Assembly (NCBI GenBank): GCA_016712625.1
Contig: JADJQQ010000002.1
Coordinates: 178,501 to 242,500, forward strand
From: Candidatus Competibacteraceae bacterium
GTDB lineage: Bacteria > Pseudomonadota > Gammaproteobacteria > Competibacterales > Competibacteraceae
Direction of reading: 5' to 3'
Length of the DNA stretch: 64,000 nucleotides
In this document: positions 44,602-53,711 of the stretch, one piece after another
How the letters are laid out: the number at the start of each line of letters is the position of its first letter
Position numbering within the stretch: the stretch's first letter is position 1
Program-made: the position numbers and the translations under genes
Notes under the pieces: model-generated
The model's input: the letters and a program-made list of their open reading frames with translations, nothing else
Databases searched by the model: none
What the model was told of the DNA's origin: nothing

Positions 44602-45852
44602 TTATCGATGATCTTCTACGGAAATAGGAACGACATTGAGAATAGGTTTATCCAGCTTTGCCACGGCGGCGGCCTTATGCTCTGGCGCTAGATGGGCATA
44701 GCGCAGCGTCATATCCAATCCGGCATGGCCTAATAGTTCCCTCACCGTATTTAAATCCACGTCAGCCATGACCAGTTTTGAGGCAAAGGTATGGCGTAGA
44801 TCGTGCCAGCGGAAATCCATGAGCCTGGCTTCCTTGCGCAATCGCTCCCAGCCATTGCTAATGTTGTCTAGCCGTCTACCCTGACGCCCAGGGAATAAAA
44901 GGCCAGTCGGTTGCTTGTAGGTTATCCAATCGGCTAACACGGTACGAGCTTCTTGATTCAGCGGGACATGTCGGGCTTTAGCGGTTTTATTGCCTTCGGT
45001 ATCGCCCACAACCGTCAATAGGCCATGCTCCAAGTCGATATGCTGCCGCTCCAGGTTGAATAACTCACCACGGCGTAGTCCGGTATTGAGCGATAGCAAT
45101 ACTAAGGGCTTGAGGTGATCCACAAACGGCGCGGCGCGAGATCAGGTAACAAAGAATAGCCGCGTTGCTCTCGCCACCTGTTGGCCTGATCGCGCTCCAG
45201 TCTGTGGCGCTCTTCCCGTGTATCCAGCGCTTCTCGTAACCGCTGTTCCTCTTCAGCGCGAAGGAATCGCACCCGGCCAATATGATCAAGGCGGCTGGGC
45301 TTGACCTTGGCTAGAGGATGTACCTCCAGCAATCCCCACTCCACCGCCTTACTCAGTGCAGCCTTAAGAGTGACCAGCTCCCGGTTAACGGTCGCGGCTT
45401 TGACCTGCTTCAAGCGTTGCGCTCGCCACTTTTCCACCAACCAGGCGTTGATGTCCGGCAAGCGCTTGGATTTCAGGTCAGGAAAGCGGCAGCAGGTATT
45501 GAACCGTCATCCCGCCGGTGCGGCGGTGCGCCCTAAACCACGGGCCGTAGTCTTCCACAATGAAGCTTTCCAACGTGTGGGCCTTGCGGGCTTTGCGTTC
45601 GGCCTGTGGGTCAATGCCGTTTGTCGCGTCGGCAAGAATCCCAACGGCTTTATCGCGGGCCTGCTCTGGCGTGAGAACCCCCACCGCGCCTAACTTGATC
45701 CAGCGGGCGCGACCATAGACACAGTAATAGGCCATTTTGCCGGTTGGATGTACCCGAACGACGAACCCGGCTAGCCGGGAATCGTAAACATCATACTTAG
45801 CCAGGCCCGGCTTAAGGCTGGAAAGCAGGCGATGGGAGATGAGCGCCTTCAT
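44602..45852 (-). CDS. int: P4-type tyrosine integrase, interrupted by two frameshifts
   Basis: This site-specific recombinase integrated the element at tRNA-Arg. Three frames make up one 416-residue protein. The first is an N-terminal arm-binding DUF4102-like domain (DVYDSRLAGFVVRVHPTGKM). The second is the core-binding domain (INAWLVEKWRAQRLKQVKAA, then TVNRELVTLKAALSKAVEWG). The third is the catalytic domain, with Arg in NTGLRRGELF, HDLRHTFAS, LLGHAG and the nucleophile Tyr in TLRYAHL. An extra base near 45488 and a missing one near 45128 account for the shifts and compensate each other. Function as written is unlikely, but both changes are in short homopolymers and may be sequencing errors. 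It lies just inside attR and reads away from it. Confidence 0.85.
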
Positions 45853-46006
45853 TTTCTGTCGTGCAGTCGTCGTGCAAAGTCATTATAAAACGGCGTTAAA
45901 TAGTGAACGATGGCAAATCAACTCTAAGAAAAAAAGCCACTACGAACAGTGGCTTATCATACGCTATTGTTTACTGCAATGTGCGGTTATTCACCTAAAA
46001 AAAGCG

Positions 46007-46047
46007 CTCCTAAGGGTGAGGTCACAGGTTCAATTCCTGTTCGGGGC
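46007..46047 (+). repeat. attR: 41-bp direct repeat of tRNA-Arg 3' half
   Basis: This segment is identical to 36190-36230. Only the anticodon-loop-to-3' portion of the tRNA is present, preceded by unrelated AT-rich sequence, so this copy is not a functional tRNA. It marks the right border of the element next to the integrase gene. Confidence 0.93.
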
Positions 46048-46123
46048 ACCCTTCAACAGCGTGCACAAAACTTTCGCGTCTGCTTCAGATCGTGCAGGCC
46101 CACGGAGCGCGCTTGAAACCACT

Positions 46124-46966
46124 TCAGACCGCCAGATTATCAATGAGCCGGGCGCGACCGAGCCAAGCCGCCGCCAAAATTCGCAGGTCAGTGTCGCCGG
46201 CGGCGGCGGCTGCAAATCTTCGGCCCGGCGGATTTCAAAATAATCCGGGTTTCAATCCGGCTTCTGCTCACTGGGTCTTGGCCTCATCCGCCAGCCGCTG
46301 GTAATTCCGTTCGCCGCCACGCAACCGCGCCGCGCTCGCGGCCAGCGTAGCGTACAGGATCGGAGCGACGGCTCGCTCCTCTGCGCTGAGATAAGCGTTA
46401 CGTGAACTCATCGCCAGTCCGTCCGTTTCCCGCACCGTGGGTACGCCAATAATGTCGATGGGAAAATCAAGATCGGCCACCAGCCGCCGAATGACCATTA
46501 AGTGCTGCCAATCCTTTTCCCCAAACAGCGCGATATCGGGCTGCGCCATGTTGAACAGCTTACTGACCACCGTCGCAACACCAGAAAAATGAATCGGTCG
46601 GCTGGCGCCGCATAGAATCCCCGATAGCTCTGGCACGGTCACTTGCGTCATGGCAGCCAACGGACGCGGGTACATTCCGGGAACGCTTGGCGCAAACAGC
46701 AGATCGAGTCCGGCTGCAACTAACTGCCGGGCATCAGCATCCAGCGTCCGCGGATAGCCGGCGAAATCCTCGTTTGGCCCAAATTGCGTGGGATTGACAA
46801 AAATGCTAGCGACGGTGCGCGACGCCCGTTGGCGGGCCTGTTCGACCAAATGAATGTGGCCTCGATGCAAGTTACCCATCGTGGGAACGAAAGCGATACG
46901 TTCTCCGGCCCGTCGCCAAACAGCGACTTGCGCGCGCAATTCAGCCACGGTATGAACGGTTTGCAT
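46124..46966 (-). CDS. panC: pantothenate synthetase (pantoate-beta-alanine ligase), 3' end disrupted
   Basis: PanC condenses pantoate and beta-alanine with ATP. The first 232 codons are intact, with PTMGNLHRGHIHLVEQAR (HIGH-like), FVNPTQFGPNEDF, FGEKDWQHL and VRETDGLAMSSRNAYLS. A TGA at 46268-46270 then stops the frame. Beyond it the family C-terminus can still be read: AEAGLKP in frame, PDYFEIRRAEDLQP after dropping one C, and RILAAAWLGRARLIDNLAV in the original phase after restoring one base in the CCG run. The full extent would be about 280 residues. At least one in-frame stop and two compensating indels are required. GAGGAG precedes the start. Confidence 0.85.
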
Positions 46967-46983
46967 GAAATTCTCCTCAAAAA

Positions 46984-47803
46984 TCAGGCAATACAGTGCT
47001 CTGGGCCAGGAAATTCACCGCTCTTGACCGCGTGCACATAGGCCTGCACCGCCGCCTGCAAACTATCCTGACCGATCAGAAAATTTTTGGAAAATTTGGG
47101 CCGACGGCCGGGGGTTAGCCCTAGCATGTCATAACTAACTAACACTTGCGCATCGCAGTTTGGCCCAGCGCCGATACCGATCAACGGAACATCCAACTTT
47201 TCCGTCAATCGTCCCGCTAGTTCGGCGGGGATGCATTCCACCAAAGCGATGTCCGCGCCCGCCTCTTGCAGGGCCAACGCTTCATCGATCATTTGGCGCG
47301 CCGCCGCTTCCTCGCGGCCTTGTACCTTGTAACCTCCCAGTTTGTGAACCGATTGCGGCAGCAACCCGAGATGGGCGCAAACCGGAATCCCGTTGCGGCT
47401 AAGTTGCCGCACCAAGTCGGTCAGAAACGCGCCGCCTTCGAGCTTGACCATGTGCGCGCCGCCTTCCTGCATCAACCGAGCGGCATTCCGCACGCCTTGC
47501 TCGATGGTGGCATAACTGGCAAAAGGCATGTCCGCCATCAGCAACGCCGTACTGCATCCCCGCGCCACGTTGCGGGTGTGATAGATCATATCGTCCATGG
47601 TAACGGGTACGGTGGTGCGCTGGCCCTGAACGACCATACCTAGCGAGTCGCCGACCAAAAATGACTTCCACGCCCGCCGCCTCCAGTAGCGTGGCGAAAC
47701 TGGCGTCGTAAGCGGTTGGCACCGTGAATTTTTCCCGATTCCGCTTCATTTTCGCCAAAGTTGTAATCGTGATGGCCTTTCGAGTTGGTTGTTCCTGATA
47801 CAT
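46984..47803 (-). CDS. panB: 3-methyl-2-oxobutanoate hydroxymethyltransferase, frameshifted at about 47660
   Basis: PanB makes ketopantoate from 2-oxoisovalerate in pantothenate synthesis. The first frame (from ATG 47803) reads FTVPTAYDASFATLLEAAGVEVI and the second continues VGDSLGMVVQGQRTTVPVTM through GIGAGPNCDAQVLVSYDMLG to the end. Removing one T from the run near 47660 joins them as VILVGDSLG and gives 272 residues, the normal size. Metal and substrate residues (VGDSLG, EGG) are present. It lies 17 bp before panC in the pcnB-folK-panB-panC operon. Confidence 0.88.
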
Positions 47804-47908
47804 GGCAAACTCCGTATGGGCCGCAGTCTGTCCGCTGCTGGCGGATGAACGGCGATGGGGTTTGGGGGCTTGAACTGGGACTTAAACAGGCGCTGCTATC
47901 GTAGCGGG

Positions 47909-48407
47909 TTAATTTTCGCTGTCTAGACGAATCAGCGTCTGTGACGAACAATGTGCGAGCAGTTCGCTTAACGGACCCTGACCGGGAATGATGAGATCGG
48001 GCGCAATATCATAGAGGGGATAGAGGACAAAAGCGCGTTCGTGCAGGCGAGGATGCGGCAGGGTCAACCGTGGATCATCGCTGATCAGTCGATCGTATAA
48101 CAACACATCCAGATCGAGGGTTCGCGGTCCCCAGCGCCCGTTTCCGGATACGACCTTGCGCCAGCTCTAGCGATTGTAATACCACGAGCAGCTGACTCGG
48201 CGTCAAACCCGTATCCAGCGCGGCAACCGCGTTGATGTAATCCGGCTGGTTGGGCGGCCCACCGAGCGGAGACGTTCGATACAGCGGCGACCGCGCCACG
48301 CAACAGCTGGCGAGAATTCCATTCAGCGCTTCCAAGGCCCGTCGCACTTGGCTGATGGGGTCGTCTAGATTGCTACCGATACCGATATACGCTCGGGCGG
48401 GTTGCAT
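47909..48407 (-). CDS. folK: 6-hydroxymethyl-7,8-dihydropterin pyrophosphokinase, frameshifted at about 48147
   Basis: FolK (HPPK) transfers pyrophosphate to 6-hydroxymethyl-dihydropterin in folate synthesis. The first frame has AYIGIGSNLDDPISQVRRAL and PDYINAVAALDTGLTP. The second has the end of the WGPRTLDLDVLLYD motif and LPHPRLHERAFVLYPLYDIAP. Dropping one A from the AAA near 48147 joins them as RNGRWGPRTLDLD, giving 165 residues, the usual length. It sits 15 bp downstream of pcnB. Confidence 0.87.
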
Positions 48408-48422
48408 GCGGCCAACTCAATA

Positions 48423-49770
48423 TCAGGTTTCCGGTAGAACCGAGGCGTTTTGACCGCTCCCGCTCTTGTCCGCGGAGCTGGCGCGCCGGCGACGGGCCTT
48501 ACCTTTGGTGGGTTTGGCCATGGGCTGGACCGCGCGAGCACGCCCGGCGTCATCCAGCGCTAGAAACTGCGTCCACCACTCCGCCAGCTCCACTTGGTCG
48601 TTAGCTTCGGCGGATAACAGCAGAAAATCGTAACCAGCACGGAATCGAGGATGGCCCAATAAGCGTAACGGACGCTTGCCAGTAATCGTTGTAAAGCGTT
48701 CCTGCATTTCCCAGATTTCCCGCATCGGCAGACTGTAGCGGCGGGGCAGGGAAATCCGGCGGGATTGGGCTTGAATCACAACATCGGCGGCCGTTTGCAG
48801 GGCTTCGCTATCGTCCAGCCCCTTTGCGCGCAGGCGCTGCCTTTGTTCTCGCAAAGGCTCCCATAGCAGCGCTGCCAGCAGAAATGCCGGGTTGACCGAT
48901 TTCCTTTCGGCCAAGCGGCTGTCGGTATTGGCCAGCGCCTGGATCAGCAGCGTCCTTGGGAAGGCCGCTGCTGGTGAGTCAGGCATTGTTCGGTGGCTGG
49001 AAAAAGCCAACCGAACAGGCGGCAATGCCGTAAAGCTCGAAAGTTTGGACCGCGCTGCCTCCCAGAAACAGCTTGAGGATTTCATCGAATAACCGGGCTG
49101 GAGGAATTTGCTCTAACAGGTGACCGAGCTGATGCAGGGGCGCCTCAGTGGCTGGGTCGAGGCGGAAACCAAGTTTGGCGGCGAAGCGTACCGCCCGCAA
49201 CATCCGCACGGGATCTTCTTGATAACGTTGGACCGGATCGCCGATCAACCGAATTAAGCCAGCCTTGAGATCGACTAAGCCGCCGACGTAATCGAGCACG
49301 GCAAAGTTGTCGATATCATAGTAGAGCGCGTTAATCGTGAAATCGCGCCGCCAAGCGTCGTCTTCGATACCGCCATAAACATTGTCGCTGAGAATACGGC
49401 CATCGGCTGTTCGCTCCACGGTGGGGCTGTCGTCATCTTCGGGATCACCGCCGCGGGCGCGGAATGTAGCCACCTCGATGATTTCCTGAGCGAACTGGAC
49501 ATGCGCCAGCCGAAAACGGCGCCCGATCAGCCGACAGTTACGGAACAGTTTGTAAACCTGTTCCGGGCGGGCGTCAGTAACCACATCAAAATCTTTCGGC
49601 TCGCGGCCGAGCAACAAATCTCGTACCCCGCCTCCGACCAGACAAGCGCGAAAACCGGCTTCCCGAAGCCGGTAGAGCACCTTGACGGCGTTGGGGCTGA
49701 TATGGGCCCGTGAAATGTTGTGCTCGGGACGAGGGATGATAGTTGGCTGGGAAATCGAGATAGCTTCCAA
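48423..49770 (-). CDS. pcnB: poly(A) polymerase I, frameshifted at about 48960-49045
   Basis: PcnB adds 3' poly(A) tails that promote RNA decay. The N-terminal nucleotidyltransferase head is clear: CLVGGGVRDLLLGREPKDFD with the catalytic DxD, RDFTINALYYDID, and EDPVRMLRAVRFAAKLGF. The first frame ends shortly after VQTFEL. The rest of the family (RTLLIQALANTDSRLAERKS, then VNPAFLLAALLWEPL, ending in a basic tail KGKARRRRAS) is in another frame. Restoring one T in TTT and one C in CCC, both on the coding strand, joins the parts through a short intermediate frame and gives 449 residues. The start appears to be TTG at 49770, with no strong ribosome-binding site. Confidence 0.85.
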
Positions 49771-49849
49771 GGAGCGTCCGAAGTCTTGTATGGCGCGAGA
49801 GCGTGCGTATAATACTATTTTCCTTGCGAAACGACACCTACCCTCTTTT

Positions 49850-49925
49850 GCTCCCTTCGTCTAGTGGCCTAGGACACCGCCCTCTCACGGCGGGAACAGG
49901 GGTTCGAAACCCCTAGGGAGCGCCA
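49850..49925 (+). tRNA. tRNA-Glu (anticodon CTC)
   Basis: The acceptor stem is GCTCCCT (49850-49856) paired with AGGGAGC (49915-49921), all seven pairs Watson-Crick. The D arm is GTCTAGTGGCCTAGGAC. The anticodon stem CCGCC/GGCGG encloses CTCTCAC, giving anticodon CTC (reads GAG). The T arm is CAGGGGTTCGAAACCCCTA, and CCA is encoded at 49923-49925. It lies between two minus-strand genes, pcnB and the acyltransferase. Confidence 0.95.
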
Positions 49926-50042
49926 AGCTATCGAGCGGTTTGATAGCCGTCTTCAAAATTTGTTCACGATAATCAAGCTATCAGCGCGGCTTCTCAGTCC
50001 CCTCCACCTTGCCTTAGCCGTCAATTTCAATGACTCGAATTT

Positions 50043-50928
50043 CTAATACAGTAGCGTAGGTTCTTCTGGCGGTCGCGTCTTAAAGCGCTTGTAGGCCCAT
50101 AAATATTGGGTTGGCAGAGAACGAACCGCCGCTTCCACACCCCTATTTATCGCCGTTACCGACTCCTCCATCGAGGTTGAAGCGGTCACGTCCGGCAGCA
50201 CTCGCAAATGCAGCATAAAGCCTCTGCCATGCGGCAAACGCTCAGCCCAGGTTAAAAACACGGGTACGCCCGTTTTTAAAGCCAAACGCGACACTAAAGT
50301 CATGGTGCTAGCGGCAATCCCAAAGAAGGGGGCGAATACGCCGCCTTCTTTACCGGGGTCCTGATCCGGCAGGATGCCGAGGACTTCACCCTGTCTTAGC
50401 GAGGTTAATAGCGCACGCACGCCGCTGGCGTCAGTCGCCACCACCTTGCCACCGAGTCGGCCACGGCCTGCAAGCTGGCTTGATCGAGCCCCAGCCGGCT
50501 GGGCCTGTAGAGAATCGTCAACGGATGACGACTGGAATAGTACAGCCCAGCCATTTCCCAAGATCCCAAATGCGGCGTGAGCAAAATCGCTCCCCGTTTC
50601 TGGCGTACAGCGGCGGCTAATGCCTCTTCGCCGGACACCGAATCTCGAACTAAAGCCAACACCCGTTCCCCGCGCCAAAACCAAAGCGGCCCCAGTTCTA
50701 GCAACAATTTACCGGTCTCCTGCAAATTACGGCGTAAAAGGACATTACGTTCAGCAGTCGATGCCGCGGGAAACTTAGCGAGAGATTACGTTCGGCGACC
50801 ATTCGAGGGGTGTTGCCAGGGATCCGCCACAGCAACCAACCCAAAAACGCGCCCATGGCGTGCGCCCATGGCAAAGGCAGCAAGGCAGCCGCGCGCAGCA
50901 GACCAACCATCCAGATTCCTCGATTCAT
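50043..50928 (-). CDS. LpxL/HtrB-family lipid A acyltransferase, interrupted by two frameshifts
   Basis: This inner-membrane late acyltransferase of lipid A synthesis is read in three frames: GIWMVGLLRAAALLPLPWAH with RNLSLSFP; then NLQETGKLLLELGPLWFW with the HxxxxE-type motif TPHLGSWEMAGL and ILYRPSRL; then LLTSLRQGEVLGILPDQDPG with GVFAPFFGIAASTMTLVSRL. Adding one base near 50762 and one near 50465 gives a single protein of 295 residues, normal for the family. The ATG is at 50928. LpxL, LpxM and LpxP cannot be told apart here, so no symbol is given. Confidence 0.82.
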
Positions 50929-51369
50929 GATCCTATGCAAGTTCCTTTGGAATAATCCGCGCGATCACCAGTGGGGTAGGCATCAAACTGTGTGGAAATG
51001 TCTCATTTCAAAGGCTCATTCGGTTTAATGCCTTGATGGAAATTGGCTTAGGAACCGCTCGTTTGCAAACTGCAACAGTACCCACTGTATGGCGCTATTG
51101 GAAGTTCGACCTGTTGCGCGACAATACTCAGTAGCCGTAGCAATCAGTTCGTCCGCCAAAACAGCTCGAATACTCTAATATCAATAGCCACAACGCAAAG
51201 CACTCAGGATCGACAAAAACTTCCAGATAATTTCTGTTATATTTTAATTACAAAATTACAAAATAATAAACAACAATCATCCAAAGAATTTCAACAGTCT
51301 GAAAAAAGATAGGGCTATAATAAAAAAAATTGTTTCATTCTTTCTCAAATTGGGAAGAAAGGACCGATC
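50929..51369. other. AT-rich intergenic region before the HD-GYP gene
   Basis: About 440 bp lie between divergent genes. The right half (51180-51360) is markedly AT-rich compared with the rest of the window. It contains a -10-like TATAAT at 51316-51321 without a convincing -35 box, and AAAGGA before the ATG at 51370. No RNA gene or coding frame was recognised. Confidence 0.5.
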
Positions 51370-53007
51370 ATGCAGTCACCCCTCTACCCCAATGAGCCCT
51401 TAGCGCGTTTAGAGCAGCTCAATCAGATTGGCATCGCCCTATCGAAAGAAAGAAACACCAACAAGCTGTTGGAAACAATCCTGGTTGCAGCCAAGCGCTT
51501 ATTGAATGCGGATGGGGGAACTCTGTACCGCCTGGAAGAAAACAGCCCACACCTTCATTTTGAAGTACTGCGCAACGACTCGCTCCAGCTTTACATGGGT
51601 GGCACCACCGGCGTGGCGATTCCCTTCGCGCCGATCCCGCTGTATGACTTGAACGGGCAACCTAATACCGCCATGGTAGTGACTTATGCGGTATTGCATG
51701 ATACGACCGTGGTGATCGAAGATGCTTACACCGACCGGAGTTTCGATTTTTCAGGAACCCGGCACTTCGACCAACGGACGGGCTACCGTTCCCGCTCTTT
51801 CCTGACCGTGCCGATGAAAAACCATGAAGGCCGCATCATTGGCGCATTTCAATTAATTAACGCCCTCGATCCGGCAACCGGCCAAGCTGGAACCTTTTCA
51901 GCGGCCGATCGACAGCTGGCGGAATCATTGGCTTCCCAAGCGGCCATCGCTCTGACCAACCAGCAATTAATTGAACAATTGCAATCCTTGTTCGAATCGC
52001 TGATCGAATTGATCAATACCGCCATCGACCAAAAATCGTCTTATACCAGCGGCCACTGTCAACGGGTTCCGATCTTGACCGAAATGCTGGCCGAAGCCGC
52101 TCGCCAGTCAGAGCGAGGACAGCTGAAACACTTCCGTCCGACGCCGGAGGAAATGTACGAACTTAAAATTGCCGGCATGCTACATGACTGCGGCAAGATC
52201 GTGACTCCGGTCCATGTGGTGGATAAATCAACCAAGCTGGAGGCGATCCGCGATGGTATCGAACTGGTGGACGCCCGCATCGAAATCCTGAAGCGGGACG
52301 CCGAGATCGACTGGCTCAGGGCTAAGCTAGCCGCGCTGGAACAGGACGAGCCAACAGCTGTTCCTTTATTGGAGCTGCAATTTCGCGAACGATGGAGCGA
52401 GTTGGAGAGTGATCGTCTGCTACTACATCGCTGCAACATCGGCAGCGAATTCATGGCGCCACGAGATCAAGAGCGCATCCGACAGATTGCAGGCTATCAG
52501 TGGATTGGCGCCGATGGTCAGAAACACCCTTTCCTGTTGGAGGATGAAGTTCGCGATCTCTGCATCTCGAAAGGCACTTTAAACCCGGACGAGCGCACGA
52601 TTATCGAACAGCACGTCGCGCTATCACTGCGACTGCTGAACACCCTGCCTTGGCCAAAACATCTGCGCAACGTACCGGAATACGCCGGCAGCCACCACGA
52701 ACAACCCAACGGAGGCGGCTATCCTCGCCACCTGCGCGAACCAGAGCTATCCATCCAGGCTCGCATTATCTGCGTGGCTGACGTATTTGAAGCCTTGACC
52801 GCTCGCGACCGGCCTTACAAGCTCGGCAAGCCGCTCAGCGAAGCGTTGTTCATCCTCGGCAAAATGGCGCGAGACCGGCAGATCGATCCAGACCTGTTTG
52901 ATGTCTTCATCCGGGAAGGGATTTGGCTGGAATACGCCCGACAACATTTACCCCCGGAACAAATCGACACAGTGGACGTTCATCAAATTCCGGGTTATAT
53001 CCCCTAA
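51370..53007 (+). CDS. GAF - HD-GYP domain protein (probable cyclic di-GMP phosphodiesterase)
   Basis: This 545-residue cytosolic protein has an N-terminal GAF sensor domain (about 15-200), a short helix, and an HD-GYP hydrolase domain. The metal-binding HD pair is in MLHDCGKI (His272-Asp273), and the signature appears as HHEQPNGGGYP (442-452), with Asn in place of the usual Asp before Gly-x-Gly. About 110 extra residues, largely helical and charged (290-400), separate the HD motif from the next conserved block. This insertion is also seen in some other GAF-HD-GYP proteins. The likely role is lowering c-di-GMP in response to a ligand bound by GAF. It is followed by a cNMP-binding protein gene. 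Confidence 0.88.
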   Translation: MQSPLYPNEPLARLEQLNQIGIALSKERNTNKLLETILVAAKRLLNADGGTLYRLEENSPHLHFEVLRNDSLQLYMGGTTGVAIPFAPIPLYDLNGQPNTAMVVTYAVLHDTTVVIEDAYTDRSFDFSGTRHFDQRTGYRSRSFLTVPMKNHEGRIIGAFQLINALDPATGQAGTFSAADRQLAESLASQAAIALTNQQLIEQLQSLFESLIELINTAIDQKSSYTSGHCQRVPILTEMLAEAARQSERGQLKHFRPTPEEMYELKIAGMLHDCGKIVTPVHVVDKSTKLEAIRDGIELVDARIEILKRDAEIDWLRAKLAALEQDEPTAVPLLELQFRERWSELESDRLLLHRCNIGSEFMAPRDQERIRQIAGYQWIGADGQKHPFLLEDEVRDLCISKGTLNPDERTIIEQHVALSLRLLNTLPWPKHLRNVPEYAGSHHEQPNGGGYPRHLREPELSIQARIICVADVFEALTARDRPYKLGKPLSEALFILGKMARDRQIDPDLFDVFIREGIWLEYARQHLPPEQIDTVDVHQIPGYIP

Positions 53008-53055
53008 ATGCACCCTATTCTTAATTTTTGTCCTTGAGGTTCCCGAAATAATTGT

Positions 53056-53682
53056 ATGCGTATTTATCAAAACGATCCGGCATCCCCAGAATTGGTTGAT
53101 CGGCTCAGGAAAATCCCGTTCTTAAACGCTTTTGACGATCAACATCTCAAAAATATTCTAACCGTCAGTCGCATCCTGGCTTACGACGCCAACGAGATTA
53201 TCATTCCCGAGGGTACAGTGGGAGGCGAGTTCTACGTTTTGCTCGGCGGCAAGGTAAAAGTGGTCAAAAATCAAAATCAGATCGCCACCCTGTGTCGGGC
53301 GGGAGACTTGTTCGGCGAGCTATCGGCGTTGAGCAACGATATCCGCACCGCTTCCGTGATCGCCGTTGACACCACTTGGTGCCTGGAATTGAAGCCACAT
53401 CCTCTCGAAATCCTGCCAACGACCGAGCAGAATGCCTGCTACATCCTGCTATACCGATTCATCGCCCAAGTCGTGGCGGCGCGCTTGAAAAAAACCACCG
53501 ATGAATTGGTGCTGGTTACTGGTGAATTGGAAGTCACCCGCCATAAACTGAGCGAACTGCAACAACAGTCTAGCCAGCAGGTCTTCAGTGACGAGTTGGC
53601 CTTGGCGGTCGAACAACTACGGCGCACCAAGGAAAGGCTATCCCGATTGGGACGGACCACCGCCGAGGCGCCGCCGCCCTGA
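53056..53682 (+). CDS. cyclic nucleotide-binding domain protein without HTH
   Basis: This 208-residue protein has a Crp-type cNMP-binding beta roll (about 20-125) with GEFYVLLGGKVKVVKNQNQI and the phosphate-binding cassette region LFGELSALSNDIRTASVIAV. After it there is no DNA-binding HTH but a helical, probably coiled-coil tail (about 140-200). It is therefore more likely a signalling or scaffold protein than a transcription factor. The gap to the HD-GYP gene upstream is 48 bp and the two may be co-transcribed. Confidence 0.85.
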   Translation: MRIYQNDPASPELVDRLRKIPFLNAFDDQHLKNILTVSRILAYDANEIIIPEGTVGGEFYVLLGGKVKVVKNQNQIATLCRAGDLFGELSALSNDIRTASVIAVDTTWCLELKPHPLEILPTTEQNACYILLYRFIAQVVAARLKKTTDELVLVTGELEVTRHKLSELQQQSSQQVFSDELALAVEQLRRTKERLSRLGRTTAEAPPP

Positions 53683-53711
53683 ATTCGCACTGGATTGCCT
53701 GAGGAGAAGCC

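Larger units (their letters stand above)
36190..46047. mobile_element. 9.9-kb integrative element (satellite/IME-like) inserted in tRNA-Arg(CCT)
   Basis: The element is bounded by perfect 41-bp direct repeats derived from the 3' half of tRNA-Arg. Nearly all genes lie on the minus strand: a P4-type tyrosine integrase at the right end, an unknown 229-residue protein, an AlpA-like HTH protein, two small unknowns, a prim-pol/DUF3987 replication protein, an SSB-like protein, four unknown or coiled-coil proteins, a Mor-like HTH protein and a PIN-domain remnant. No capsid, terminase, conjugation, resistance or classic defence gene was recognised. The gene set resembles phage satellites and small integrative elements that replicate after excision. 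Confidence 0.88.

Noticed and set aside
46007..46050. Second tRNA-Arg
   Set aside because: Only the 3' half from the anticodon loop onward is present. It is the attR repeat.
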